From NCBI GenBank assembly GCA_041396125.1, contig JAWKZG010000002.1, positions 496,001 to 560,000 on the forward strand: a stretch of 64,000 bases of DNA. The letters are read 5' to 3'. The stretch's first letter is position 1. Each line of letters starts with the position of its first letter. This DNA comes from JAWKZG01 sp041396125. Its GTDB lineage: Bacteria > Pseudomonadota > Gammaproteobacteria > Competibacterales > Competibacteraceae. The notes beneath the pieces are model-generated. The model made no database searches, was not told where the DNA came from, and worked only from the letters and a program-made list of their open reading frames with translations. This document shows positions 1-9,685 of the stretch, one piece after another. The position numbers were made by a program, and so were the translations under genes.

Positions 1-295
1 CAAAGTAAAAAATTTTTCCGATCTCGTAGCCGTGTGCACTGAAAGGGCGTTTGAATTCTTCGGTTTCGTGCCGCAGAGGCAGTCCGGTCGCTGCGCCGAC
101 GACCTCTTCGCCATCCAGCGCCAGCACAATGACGCTCCCGGCCGAGCGGATATACGTCTGCAGATATTGACTCTCGTAGTCCAGATCGCCCCGATACAGA
201 TAAGGAAATTCACGAAACACTTCGATTCTGAGCTGTGCCAGCACCGGGATGTAGTGTTCCAGACTGGCACCGCTGTGACGTTCCAGACGTAGCAT
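1..295 (-). CDS. GNAT family N-acetyltransferase, cut by window edge
   Basis: The minus-strand frame starts at ATG 295 and runs off the left edge, so only about the first 98 residues are visible. It opens MLRLERHSGASLEHYIPVL, then has LRIEVFREFPYLYRG, the opening typical of a group of GNAT acetyltransferases, and a central strand VIVLALDGEEVVGAATGLPL that fits the GNAT core sheet. The acetyl-CoA loop lies outside the window, so catalytic competence cannot be judged and the acceptor substrate is unknown. The start codon shares one base with the stop of the upstream SnoaL-like gene (TGATG), so the two are probably translationally coupled. Confidence 0.75.
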   Translation of the reverse strand, partial: MLRLERHSGASLEHYIPVLAQLRIEVFREFPYLYRGDLDYESQYLQTYIRSAGSVIVLALDGEEVVGAATGLPLRHETEEFKRPFSAHGYEIGKIFYF

Positions 296-702
296 CAGGC
301 CCCGACCTGCTGCAGCCAGTCCTGCAGATTGTAGAAATTGCTGATGCGGCTAATCTGGCCACCGCGGATGTCGAAGAATGCACCGGCTGGCAGGCTATAA
401 GTCTGCCCATGGGCTTCCGGCAAGCCGCTGTCAGTGTTGAGATATTCGCCGTCAACGATAAATTCGGCGGCTGCGCGCTGGCCGTCGCTGTTGCTCAGTA
501 CCACCAGATCGCGAATATGCTCCCGGTAACAGTGATTCATATGTGCCATGAACTGCTTGAACGCATCTTTGCCGGTTTCGCGCCGGCCTTGATTGATGTC
601 GTGCACGACATCGTCGCTGAGCAGGCTGAAAAAAGTTGCCATATCGCCGTCATTGAACGCTTGGTAATAGCGGTTAATCAGGGTTTCGGTCGGGTTGCTC
701 AT
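295..702 (-). CDS. SnoaL-like / ketosteroid-isomerase-related protein (NTF2 fold)
   Basis: 135 residues, the usual size of a single NTF2-like domain. The N-terminal helix LINRYYQAFNDGDMATFFSL followed by a LSDDVVHDINQG strand is characteristic of the SnoaL/ketosteroid isomerase superfamily, and the C-terminal strands (AGAFFDIRGGQISRISNFYN) complete the cone-shaped barrel. It most resembles the subgroup annotated as ketosteroid isomerase-related protein, whose reaction is unknown. It overlaps by one base with the downstream GNAT gene. No signal peptide is visible, so it is probably a cytosolic small-molecule binder or isomerase; any substrate would be a guess. Confidence 0.8.
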   Translation of the reverse strand: MSNPTETLINRYYQAFNDGDMATFFSLLSDDVVHDINQGRRETGKDAFKQFMAHMNHCYREHIRDLVVLSNSDGQRAAAEFIVDGEYLNTDSGLPEAHGQTYSLPAGAFFDIRGGQISRISNFYNLQDWLQQVGA

Positions 703-881
703 AAGTTTTCAGAAAATCCGGTAAGAGAAGTTTTTGCCGCCGCTATTTTGCATACCTGGCAGCGCGTGGCAAGTACTGGCGCGACAGATTTGGATAATCG
801 GCTTTTATGCCATTAGTCCGGGTATTTCGGATCGGGCGGTGAAAACGAACCTCTGCGATTTTCTTGTTTTTGCAACAGATC

Positions 882-1466
882 TCAGGGCGGCGTTTGCTGC
901 TTGATGGTGTGCGAAACCCGCTCGGCCATACTATTGACGCCGCGCTGCGTGAGTTTAGGGGTAGATCCTTTCACTTCAACCAGATAATCGCCCAGTAACT
1001 GGCCTGATTGGACGTTGACCAGACGCCCCATCATATAGGCAAACAGAAAACTGGGTTTGTGTAACCGACCCACCAGAATCCAGTCAGCGTTGTGCTCCGC
1101 GCCCAGGGCAGCAGCAAGATTGGCATGTTCGAATAAATAGCCGAAAGCGGCGTCGGCTTTGGCCTGCGCGTCAGGGGCAATGCTGATGATTTGAAAATCT
1201 GTCTGTTCGGCCAGGATAGTCCGCAGCATCGGTGCAATCGAGGCAGTCCGCTCCAGTTCGGCGGGGATGCCAGGTTGCAGCGTCAGGTCGTTCAGCTCAA
1301 AATCGAGTATTGCGACACGCACTGGCGGCTGTGCCGGTGCCGCCGCACGAACTGTCAGGAACGGCGTTGCAGCCAGCAGAAGGCCGGTAATAACTGTTAT
1401 AAGCAGCCGGCCGGGAAAATCTCTGACAAAAAACAACATGAGGGCGTGTGCAGAGCAGGGTTTCAT
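882..1466 (-). CDS. Exported protein of a DUF2380/DUF3280-like family
   Basis: 194 residues with an N-terminal hydrophobic stretch (LLITVITGLLLAATPFLTVRA) that looks like a Sec signal peptide; translation could also start at an internal Met about ten codons in. The mature part begins VRVAILDFELNDLTLQPG, a pattern seen in proteins of unknown function that share a nucleotide-hydrolase-like or TolB-like N-terminal strand, and later has NADWILVGRLHKPSFLFAYMMG. It lies downstream of, and in the same direction as, the GGDEF-EAL gene, so it may be a periplasmic partner of that membrane sensor, but nothing here proves it. Family assignment is from general resemblance only. Confidence 0.6.
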   Translation of the reverse strand: MKPCSAHALMLFFVRDFPGRLLITVITGLLLAATPFLTVRAAAPAQPPVRVAILDFELNDLTLQPGIPAELERTASIAPMLRTILAEQTDFQIISIAPDAQAKADAAFGYLFEHANLAAALGAEHNADWILVGRLHKPSFLFAYMMGRLVNVQSGQLLGDYLVEVKGSTPKLTQRGVNSMAERVSHTIKQQTPP

Positions 1467-1587
1467 GGTGGCAGTCCTGGTGGTGACAGTCTCGAGGGTG
1501 GTGTATTACGTCCGGCATTATTATGCCAGCAGGAAAAACGTGAAGACAGAGAAACCGTGCATACGGTGCAAGACAGGGTAGCGTTTA

Positions 1588-4433
1588 TTAGCACACAGCC
1601 AGTGAACGGGCAGACGTCTCAGGATGTGCCATGCTGGCCGTGTTGTGGGAACGCACAAAGTCTGCGAATTCCTCTGCGGGTAAGGGTCGGCTGATAAAGT
1701 AGCCTTGCCCAAAAGAACAATGGGTTTGTTCAATGAATGCCATTTGCTCTGCGCTTTCTATGCCTTCAACCACCACGGTCTTGCCCAGATTAAGTCCCAT
1801 TTGAATAACCGACTCGACCAACACGCACGCTCTGCTGTTTTGCGGGATATCTATAATAAACGAACGATCAATTTTAAGCGTATCCACCGGAAACCGTTGC
1901 AGGTAACCCAGGGAGGAATAACCGGTACCGAAATCATCGATAGCAATGCTAACGCCGTATTGCCGCAGCCGGCTCAATTGCGTAGCGATATCCATCCGTT
2001 CGTCCATGAAAAGACTTTCCGTGATTTCGAGTTCAAGACGGTCGGGAGACAGTTTGGCAGCCGCCAGCCAGCTGAGAATGCGCTCATCAAAATCGGGCTG
2101 TTTGAATTGACGGCTGGAGACATTGACAGCCAGCTGTTGCAGCTTTAGCGCCTCAGACTGCCAGTGCTGAAGCTGACGACAACCCTGCGCTATCACCCAG
2201 TCGCCAATCGCGTCTATCAAGCCGAGTTCTTCGGCCAGTGGAATAAACACAGCGGGGGACACATGGCCACGTACAGGGTGCTGCCAGCGCAACAACGCCT
2301 CGGCGCTGGTAATGGTCTGCGTGTGCAGGTCCAGTTTGGGCTGGTAGACCAACTCGAACTGTTCCTGTGCCAGTGCTTGGCGCAGATCACGTTCCAAGTG
2401 GGCGCGCTCCAGCATTTCGGTATCCATTTTTTTGTTGAAAAACTGATAGGTGGTGCGCCCGTTGCGTTTGGCGTGATACATAGCGGTGTCCGCATGACGC
2501 AGTAATTCCTCGCCGCTGCTACCATCGGACGGATAGATCGCAATGCCGATACTGGCGCTGATGAATTGCTCCTGGCCATGCAGCTGGAAAGGCTGGGACA
2601 ACGCAGCGATAATCTTTTTTGCATAGGCACCGACCGGGTTAGCCGAGGGCAACTCACTGAGTAGAACCGTGAACTCATCGCCGCCCAGCCGGGCCGCTGT
2701 GCTGTTGGTGTCTAAACAGTTTTCGATCCGTCTGGCGGCATCTTCCAGGAGTTGATCACCGGCGGCGTGGCCCATGGCGTCGTTCACGATCTTGAAACGG
2801 TCCAGATCAATGAACAGCACTGCCAGCAAGGTGGTTTTATCGCTGCTTTGCCACATCGCACGGTCGAGCAGATCCAGGAAATAAGGCCGGTTAGGCAAGC
2901 CGGTCAAGGCATCATAATGGGCCTGGTAATTAAGCTGCTGACTATGCGCCCGGCTGGCCAGGGCTACGCCGATGCGATCTGCCAGATCGCCGATGTGGCG
3001 GATGTCATCCGGGCTGATCTTCCGGCAGTGCCCCCGGTAGCGCCAGTGCCAAGACCGACCGTACGCTTATCCTGAATGATCGGGGCGATCAGGCTGGCGG
3101 CAGCGTTCCAGCCGGTCAATAAGGCCAGTTCTGTTGTTTTGACGCCTTCAACAATGCCACAGAAAAGCGTTGCGGTGTCCGGTATGGCGCGCCCCATCTG
3201 TTTCGGCAAAATCAGCTCGGAAGCAGTGATGTGTTCTTGCACTGCATAATTTTTAAAAAATGCACGGGCCTGTGCCGGCTGCTGCATATCGAACAGCAGA
3301 ATATTACCGGTATCTGCCGCTACAATGCTGGGTGCATGTTCCAGCACGATCTGGATCAGATCGTCGAGTTCAACCCCGGTCTGAATCGCGCGATCCACCT
3401 CGGCGAGCGTATCCAGGGCACAGAACTGGCGTTCCAGCTGGGTCGACATGCTGTTAAACGCTTCTGCCAGATCGTCGAATTCATCGTGGCTGTTGACAAT
3501 GATAGGTTGGGATAACTGGCGGCGTGCCAGCAAACGGATACCGTCGATGAGTTTTTCCAGCGGTACCAGAATCTTACGAATCTGGCTCAGGCTGAGAAAC
3601 AGCCCCAGCAGCAGGGCCAGGATAATCAGGGCCGGAAACGATTGCATAAACGCGCCAAGTGGAGCCCAGGCCTGGGCTGACTGCTGGAACGCCACGATTT
3701 TCAGGTGTGGATAAAGAAACTGTGGCTCCAGAAACAGCTCCCGGTATACCGCAGAATACTCGTCCCCTATAGAGTGCCAGCGTAATGTTCCGCGATGATC
3801 CTGCAACGGATTGAGTTGCCAGACCTCCGCCGGCACAGCGCGAGAGCAGTAAAGATTCCGGCCGCGGGCACTAATCACGCAAACATCCGTCAGCAGCGGT
3901 AGCCGCTCGGCTTCACCCCAAAGAAACTTGGGGCTTATTTCAGCCAGCAGGGCTGCTGCACCGCTGCTCTGAGGATCGAGCGCCAGCCGCAGATAGATGG
4001 CAGGGCGTTGACCGGGTAAATAGGAAATAAACAGCTGGCTACCGCTTGTTATGGGCGCTGCTGGCTGTGGCAGGGCAGGTATAAGGCTGCCTTCGATCAG
4101 AGGTAGTTGCTCGCCGGCGTTCGTGATAAGCACCAGACTTTCGATGCCGCGACGGCTGAAATCAACCGTGGCAAACAGATTTGCCCGGGTGTCTGCTGGT
4201 GCGATGGCGATGGTTTCAAGTATCGCTCTGGCTTGCTGCAGTCGATCAACCAGCGCCATGCCATAGTTTTTGCTCAGCTGCCACAGCATGGCTTCATTCT
4301 GCTGACTTAAAACCCTGGATACTTGAAAAAAGGCCAATGCAGCCGTGATGATGATGGGAATAAACGCCGACAGCACCAGCAGGATGAAAACCCGCCTGGC
4401 AACTCTGCTGCGCAGCATGCCGAGCTCAAGCAT
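1588..4433 (-). CDS. Membrane sensor GAF-GGDEF-EAL cyclic-di-GMP protein, interrupted by two frameshifts
   Basis: One long gene read in three frames. The N-terminus has a transmembrane helix (VFILLVLSAFIPIIITAAL), about 230 periplasmic residues, a second helix (FPALIILALLLGLFLSLS), a HAMP-like segment and a GAF-like domain. Near 3058 the frame changes into VLALALPGALPEDQ, and near 3010 it changes again into DDIRHIGDLADRIG, which continues without a stop to DALTGLPNR and the catalytic part. The diguanylate cyclase motif is intact (RLGGDEF) with no RxxD inhibitory site before it, and the phosphodiesterase part keeps EALLRW, DDFGTGYSSL and KIDRSFI. The chosen ATG at 4433 lies one base after the pilin stop; an earlier in-frame start at 4493 would overlap the pilin gene. 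Both frameshifts are small and could be sequencing errors. Confidence 0.85.
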
Positions 4434-4434
4434 G

Positions 4435-4943
4435 CTAATAATCCGCTGCCAGCCCGATGTAACCGCCGCTTTTGGCGCGGATGATATCGTCATGGCTGAC
4501 TTTGGGGCGTAATGACTGATTGGTTTTGCCGTCTTTACCCATACTGTAAAGATCGTAATCGGTATTCAGCGGGTTTTCGGAGCGGTCTTTACGGTTGCCG
4601 CCTTTGCCTTTTTTCCCAAGGATTTTCAGATAACGATAATCATTGCCCCAGGGGTCTTGTTTGCATTCCCCCAAAGGTACTTCCGCGAGCGTCGCCGGGT
4701 AATCCATATGCACGGTGAAATAGCGTTCTATCGCCAGCTCAATTTGTCGCAGACAGGTTTTCACCTGGATTATTTTCTGGTTGTCCAGATGAGCGGTGTA
4801 ACTGGGCACAGCTATTGTCGTCAAAATTGCAACAATCGCCATGGCAATTAACAGTTCGAGCAGGGTGAAGCCCTGATGATGACCAGGATTGGCTCTGGCT
4901 GCACAGTGTTGTTCGGCCCGCTTGAGAGAATTTTATAAGTCAT
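4435..4943 (-). CDS. GspG-like type II/IV pseudopilin, frameshift in leader
   Basis: The prepilin signature is clear: HHQG followed by FTLLELLIAMAIVAILTTIA, a type III signal with cleavage after Gly and Glu at position 5 of the mature helix. The C-terminal half has QDPWGNDYRYL and TDYDLYSMGKDGK, the calcium-binding layout of major pseudopilins of the GspG class. The frame holding the signature has no start codon before an upstream stop; ATG 4943 opens MTYKILSSG in the other frame and joins it by one indel near 4920 in a GGG run. No other secretion genes are nearby, so this is an orphan pilin placed directly before a c-di-GMP sensor. It may be a sensory or surface pilin, but that is inference. 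Confidence 0.8.
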
Positions 4944-5283
4944 TCAGATTTTTCAAGGCATTAAAAAAACAGCATGATTGTGGATCGGACCGTTATGGGT
5001 GCAGCGGGTCAAGGGCATTTTAAATATAATAAAAAGCAAATTTTATGCCGAAAAAAAGGAAGCTGCCAGGGCGGGCAAGCGTGGGGGATAATCGTAGTTT
5101 CCGTTGCGAAAAACGCAGGATGGGAACCAGGTAAAATTGACAAGAAACTGTCACGTGCCTGCTGTGAAGGGTAAGTTTCTGCCCTGATCACTCTCTGGCA
5201 TGTAAAGAATTTCAGACCACAAAAGCCTGTTTAGACGGTTTTTTTATGCCATGAAATTCTGAAAAATCCGGTAGGTGGATGAA
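4944..5283. other. Intergenic region, AT-rich, no gene seen
   Basis: 340 bases between the pilin leader and the DUF2254 stop. It is more AT-rich than its surroundings, with runs of A and T near 4965-4975 and 5030-5060. Short frames exist on both strands but lack credible start signals or composition. It presumably holds the promoter of the minus-strand pilin/GGDEF operon. I looked for the conserved core of a GEMM c-di-GMP riboswitch because of the downstream gene and did not see it. Confidence 0.5.
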
Positions 5284-6678
5284 TCACAAGACGTGCGGCT
5301 TGTTCCAGCGAGGTTGCATCGGAGGATCACGAATAGCCTGTATCACCGCAGCGCAATACCGCCCGACAGCCTCCCGGTCGTCGATCTGATCCAGTGCCTC
5401 CTGGCAACCATCGCCGAGTGCTTGCGCGTGTTGCGCCAGTGCTTCCCGCGCGCCGGGCTGAATGGCATCCGGTGCCAGCTCGGCCATAATGCGCAGCAGA
5501 TGCAAGGCGGCACTGCGGTCACGCTTCACATAAGGCCGTAAACTGTCGAAAACCGTGGCGGCAACGGTCTGGAAGGTTCTTTCTGATAGCAACACCCGAG
5601 GCTGCCCCTGGGTATCGTAATGGCAGGCTGACCGGGGTGGGCGACGGGCCAGCACGGCCAGTGAGGGTGCCAGCCAGTTCATGCAGTTAATGGCAGTAAA
5701 CGGGTCATTGATACCGGGCGATAAAGCCCGCACAGTGATTTCAACCAGTTCCTGAATCAGAAACATAAAATCCTGTGCCTGGGTGCGCTGCAAGCCGAAG
5801 GCAAAGCAGTCGTGGATATGCTCGCGGACGCTGTGTTCTGACTTGAGCGCCGGCCAGGCATACAGCAGAGGCTGCCGTTCGACAATGAAATCGCCGGGTT
5901 GCCTGGCCACAAACAACAGCAGATCATGCTGCTCGGCGATAGTCAGCAGTCCGGCATAGTTCAAATGCTGCAGATAACCGTTGTGTTCGGACCGGATCGG
6001 CGTGGCAGCCTGGTAGCGTGCTTGCAATTGTTCCCGGCTCAACGGGAGCGCGACCGGAGCCTCCTCTGAGTGTTGCGGATGCAAGCGTTCGATTTGTTCC
6101 TGCAATTCCAGGCCGAGCCGGGCTGCGACATTGGAAATATGAATAGTGGCGGGAACATGATGGATAAAATAAATCAGCACCGCGACGCTGGCCAGCGCCA
6201 GCCCGAGCGCCCCCAGAATAGCCAGCTGCGGCACGAAGGCTGCGCTCAGAGCCGTCTCGGCATCGCTGCCGGTCGGCAGCGCTTCGGCATTGCGCACGGC
6301 GCGCAGTACCAGCAGGCAGTAAATGAACGTCGCGATAAAGGTTCCCAGCGTGATCTGGTTACCGCGGTCCTGCATGAAATGGGTCAGCAAATGCGGGCCA
6401 AATTGTGAGGTGGCATACGCGACCGCTGAGATAGTGACAGAAAAGGTTACTCCGGCCACTGTGATCATCGATCCGGCAATTGCGGCCAGCAATGCCCGCG
6501 CGCCTTCCGGTCGACTGTTGAACAGCCAGCTGTCCGGACTGGCCCAGTCTGCGCCGAGCCGGCTGTCCAGCGCAGCCAGAGCAATGGCCAGTACAACAGC
6601 TGCGCAACTCATCAGGGTCGGGATGAACCAGTAACTGGCGTGAATATCGCTCCAGTATTTAGACAGTCTTGCCTGCAT
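5284..6678 (-). CDS. DUF2254 family membrane protein
   Basis: 464 residues, the normal size for DUF2254. Two helices near the N-terminus (YWFIPTLMSCAAVVLAIALA and an ALLAAIAGSMITVAGVTFSV segment) and two more around residues 110-180 form a four-helix membrane unit; the remaining two thirds are soluble and predicted cytosolic. The family hallmark stretch VTISAVAYATSQFGPHLL is present, as is SPGINDPFTAINCMNWL further on. The function of the family is not established; it is often discussed as a possible channel or transporter. It is monocistronic here, with its own upstream region at 6679-6827 shared with the divergent glycerate kinase gene. Confidence 0.85.
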   Translation of the reverse strand: MQARLSKYWSDIHASYWFIPTLMSCAAVVLAIALAALDSRLGADWASPDSWLFNSRPEGARALLAAIAGSMITVAGVTFSVTISAVAYATSQFGPHLLTHFMQDRGNQITLGTFIATFIYCLLVLRAVRNAEALPTGSDAETALSAAFVPQLAILGALGLALASVAVLIYFIHHVPATIHISNVAARLGLELQEQIERLHPQHSEEAPVALPLSREQLQARYQAATPIRSEHNGYLQHLNYAGLLTIAEQHDLLLFVARQPGDFIVERQPLLYAWPALKSEHSVREHIHDCFAFGLQRTQAQDFMFLIQELVEITVRALSPGINDPFTAINCMNWLAPSLAVLARRPPRSACHYDTQGQPRVLLSERTFQTVAATVFDSLRPYVKRDRSAALHLLRIMAELAPDAIQPGAREALAQHAQALGDGCQEALDQIDDREAVGRYCAAVIQAIRDPPMQPRWNKPHVL

Positions 6679-6827
6679 GGCCAGCCTCGTTGCAAAATCC
6701 TTACTATACCTTAGCGGCCGGGAGTTCTTGGGATCGTTATCCCTGTCAGTGATGTGCGTGCCGGGCTTAGCGTTGCGCGCCGGCTGTATTAAACTGGGCA
6801 GAACAATAAAGCTATAAGGACTACATC

Positions 6828-8105
6828 ATGGCAATCCCTCCGACCGAACTGCTGCGGCAGATGTTCGATGCTGCGGTAGCAGCCGCCCAGCCTGCCGTCG
6901 CGCTACCTGCTCATTTGCCCGATCCACCGTCGGGTAAAACCATCGTGATTGGCGCTGGCAAAGCTTCGGCGGCGATGGCGCAAGCGCTGGAAGCACATTG
7001 GCCGGGTCCGCTGTCGGGTTTGGTGGTTACCCGCTATGGTTATGCCGTGCCGTGCGCCCGGATTGAGATTGTTGAAGCGGCCCATCCGGTACCTGACGCG
7101 GCCGGCGAGCAAGCGGCGCAGCGCATTCTTGAGCTGGTACAGGGCCTGAGCGCGGATGATCTGGTGATTTGTCTGATTTCCGGCGGTGGCTCCTCGCTGC
7201 TGAGCCTGCCCGCATCAGGCTTGACGCTGGCGGACAAGCAGGCTGTCAATAAAGCACTGTTGAAAAGCGGTGCGACCATCCACGAAATGAACAGCGTGCG
7301 CAAGCATTTGTCCGCCATCAAAGGTGGTCGGCTGGCGGCAGCCTGCGCCCCGGCACAGGTCGTGTCGCTGCTGATTTCCGATGTGCCGGGCGATGATCCG
7401 GATGTCATTGCCTCCGGCCCGACAGTGCCTGACCCCTCAACTTTCAGCGAGGCGCTGGCGATTCTCGAAAAATACCGCCTGCATGAGCCCGGTGCGATAC
7501 CGGCCAATGTACTGGCGCATCTGCAACGTGGTGCGGATGAAACACCGAAACCGGATGATCCGCGTTTGGCGCATATCAGCACCCGTATGGTCGCTGCACC
7601 GCAGTTGTCGCTGGAAGCTGCCGCCCGGATCGCGCGTGAAAATGGTTATCAGGCCATGATTCTGGGCGACAGCCTGGAAGGCGAAGCGCGTGATGTGGCG
7701 CTGGTGCATGCGGGGATTGCGAAACAGGTGATTCGTCATGACCAGCCTGCCACGGCACCTTGTGTATTGCTGTCCGGTGGTGAAACCACGGTGACCGTGC
7801 GTGGTCAGGGCCGGGGCGGTCGAAATGCCGAATTTGCCCTGGCGCTGGCAGTGGCCTTGCAGGGCGAGCAGCGGGTGTACGCTATTGCCTGCGACACCGA
7901 CGGTATTGATGGCACCGAGGATAATGCCGGCGCTATCGTCACCCCGACGACCCTGGCGCGGGCCGAAACGCAAGAGCTGAATGCCAAAAAATACTTGGCC
8001 AATAACGACGGCTATAGTTTTTTTCAGGCGCTGGATGATCTGGTCATCAGCGGGCCGACGCTGACTAATGTCAACGATTTTCGGGCGCTGATCATTACGG
8101 CCTGA
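6828..8105 (+). CDS. ttuD: Glycerate 2-kinase, MOFRL/TtuD family
   Basis: 425 residues, full length for the MOFRL glycerate kinase family, which phosphorylates D-glycerate to 2-phosphoglycerate; older annotations call it hydroxypyruvate reductase TtuD. Visible are the N-terminal GKTIVIGAGKASAAMA nucleotide-binding turn, the CLISGGGSSLLSLP loop, SVRKHLSAIKGGRLA, and the C-terminal MOFRL signature GPTLTNVNDFRA at about residues 407-418. The ATG follows an AAGGA ribosome site by seven bases. It sits upstream of purine genes rather than with a tartronate pathway, but a TtuC-like dehydrogenase lies at 16.6 kb, so it may close a sugar-acid or glyoxylate route. It could also serve purine-derived glyoxylate; the sequence does not decide. 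Confidence 0.9.
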   Translation: MAIPPTELLRQMFDAAVAAAQPAVALPAHLPDPPSGKTIVIGAGKASAAMAQALEAHWPGPLSGLVVTRYGYAVPCARIEIVEAAHPVPDAAGEQAAQRILELVQGLSADDLVICLISGGGSSLLSLPASGLTLADKQAVNKALLKSGATIHEMNSVRKHLSAIKGGRLAAACAPAQVVSLLISDVPGDDPDVIASGPTVPDPSTFSEALAILEKYRLHEPGAIPANVLAHLQRGADETPKPDDPRLAHISTRMVAAPQLSLEAAARIARENGYQAMILGDSLEGEARDVALVHAGIAKQVIRHDQPATAPCVLLSGGETTVTVRGQGRGGRNAEFALALAVALQGEQRVYAIACDTDGIDGTEDNAGAIVTPTTLARAETQELNAKKYLANNDGYSFFQALDDLVISGPTLTNVNDFRALIITA

Positions 8106-8144
8106 GTGCTGCTGTAACGCTATAAATCTAACAATAATACGCAT

Positions 8145-8172
8145 GCGCCTGGCCGGAATTACGGCCAGACGC
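8145..8172 (+). terminator. Hairpin after glycerate kinase
   Basis: CTGGCCG at 8149-8155 pairs with CGGCCAG at 8162-8168 around the loop GAATTA; beyond one mismatch, GCG and CGC extend the stem. There is no T tract directly after it, so it is a weak intrinsic terminator at best. It lies 40 bases after the glycerate kinase stop. Confidence 0.5.
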
Positions 8173-8179
8173 GTGCCGG

Positions 8180-8207
8180 TTCACTATTCACTATTCGCTA
8201 TTTGCTT
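8180..8207. repeat. Heptanucleotide tandem repeat upstream of purine permease
   Basis: Two perfect copies of TTCACTA, then TTCGCTA and the more diverged TTTGCTT, in direct succession about 75 bases before the permease start. A seven-base unit in a leader is a possible site of copy-number change, but the copies are few and already diverged. Confidence 0.55.
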
Positions 8208-8278
8208 TCGCTGTCATACAGGGTCGTGCAGTGCCCACTAATGGCGACCCTTCGGACACAACGACCAAAGGGGGATTT

Positions 8279-9583
8279 ATGTCAGAAAACGCGCGTTTGC
8301 AAGATGTCAATTACATGCCGCCTTTGCGTGAAGCGGTGCCACTGGGCATTCAGCATGTGCTGGCGATGTTTGTCAGCAATGTCACTGTGCCCCTGATTAT
8401 CGCCGGTGCTATTGGATTGCCTTCGGATCAAACCGGCTTTCTGGTGCAGATGGCGATGCTGGTGGCCGGCGTGGCAACCCTGGTGCAAACCGTGGGGATC
8501 GGCCCGATTGGCGCCCGCCTGCCGATTGTGATGGGCACCAGCTTTGGTTTTGTGCCGGTCATGATCCCAGTCGGTAAATCACTCGGACTGCCCGCTATTC
8601 TGGGCGCGGCGTTTATTGGTGGGCTGGCGATGGCACTGGTGGGGCTGTGTCTGCGCTGGGTCCGCTTTTTATTTCCGCCGGTGGTGACCGGTTTGTTTGT
8701 GCTGATGATTGGCATCCTGCTTCTGCCGGTAGGGTTTGCCTATGCCGGCGGCGGTTTCGGTGCGGCGGATTTCGGTGCCAGCCATAATCTGGCGCTGGCG
8801 GCGCTGGTGTTCATCACCACATTACTGTGCCACCAGTACCTGAAAGGTTTCTGGTCGGAAGTGGCGGTACTGCTTGGTATTCTGGTCGGATATATCGTGG
8901 CGATTCCGCTGGGGCTGGTGGATTTCTCGAAAATTACCGCAGCGGCTTCACTGCAGATCCCGTCACCGATGGTAATTGGTTTTGAGTTCCATGCTTCAGC
9001 GATATTCGGCATTGTCTTGATGGCTATAGTCACCTGCGCCGAGTCTATCGGTGATATCACCGGCACCGCCATTGGCGGCGCAAACCGCGAACCGACCGAT
9101 CGGGAACTGTCGGGCGGCGTGATGGCCGACGGTCTGGCCAGCAGTCTGGCGGCTGTTTTCAATGCGTTTCCGCAGATCAGTTTCAGCCAGAACGTCGGAC
9201 TGGTTGCCCTGACCGGGGTTGCCAGTCGTTGGGTGGTAGCCATTGGCGGGCTGTTTCTGGTGATTGCCGGTCTGATACCGAAAATCGGTGCGGTTATTCT
9301 GACTATCCCGAACGCGGTGCTGGGCGGTGCCCTGGTGATTACTTTCGGCATGATTACCAGCGCTGGTATCAAAATGCTGAGCACGATTGCCTTTGACAAA
9401 CGCACTATTGTCATCATCGGGGTATCGCTGGCTTTCGCTATTGGTCTGCGCTCACAGGAAGCGCTGTACGCCGGCGCACCGGAAGGTTTGCAGGCCATTC
9501 TGCATTCCGGCCTGATACCGGGCGCACTGGTTTCGATTATTCTGAACCTTGTGTTGCCTAAAGCGGAGCCGGAGGATGGCTAA
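8279..9583 (+). CDS. NCS2/NAT-family purine (xanthine/urate-type) permease
   Basis: 434 residues from the ATG at 8279, chosen because AAAGGGGGA lies just before it; an in-frame start at 8231 has no such site. Twelve or more hydrophobic segments fill the protein. The nucleobase-ascorbate signature is QNVGLVALTG near residue 304, followed by VASR as in bacterial xanthine permeases of the XanQ type, and the TM8 acidic motif CAESIGDIT is present. Members import xanthine, urate or uracil with protons. The neighbouring 8-oxoguanine deaminase-like gene, whose product would be urate, favours a purine rather than uracil, but exact specificity is inference. Confidence 0.88.
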   Translation: MSENARLQDVNYMPPLREAVPLGIQHVLAMFVSNVTVPLIIAGAIGLPSDQTGFLVQMAMLVAGVATLVQTVGIGPIGARLPIVMGTSFGFVPVMIPVGKSLGLPAILGAAFIGGLAMALVGLCLRWVRFLFPPVVTGLFVLMIGILLLPVGFAYAGGGFGAADFGASHNLALAALVFITTLLCHQYLKGFWSEVAVLLGILVGYIVAIPLGLVDFSKITAAASLQIPSPMVIGFEFHASAIFGIVLMAIVTCAESIGDITGTAIGGANREPTDRELSGGVMADGLASSLAAVFNAFPQISFSQNVGLVALTGVASRWVVAIGGLFLVIAGLIPKIGAVILTIPNAVLGGALVITFGMITSAGIKMLSTIAFDKRTIVIIGVSLAFAIGLRSQEALYAGAPEGLQAILHSGLIPGALVSIILNLVLPKAEPEDG

Positions 9584-9685
9584 TATCGCCTGCAGTGATA
9601 ACGATCGCCTGATCAGCGAACTGACTATTCCGGGCTGGCTTGGGGGCAGTTCAAGACCCGTCGAACGGGCTGCGGACTGAGTCCT

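Noticed and set aside
7437..8144. Minus-strand frame of 235 codons
   Set aside because: Shadow of the glycerate kinase gene.
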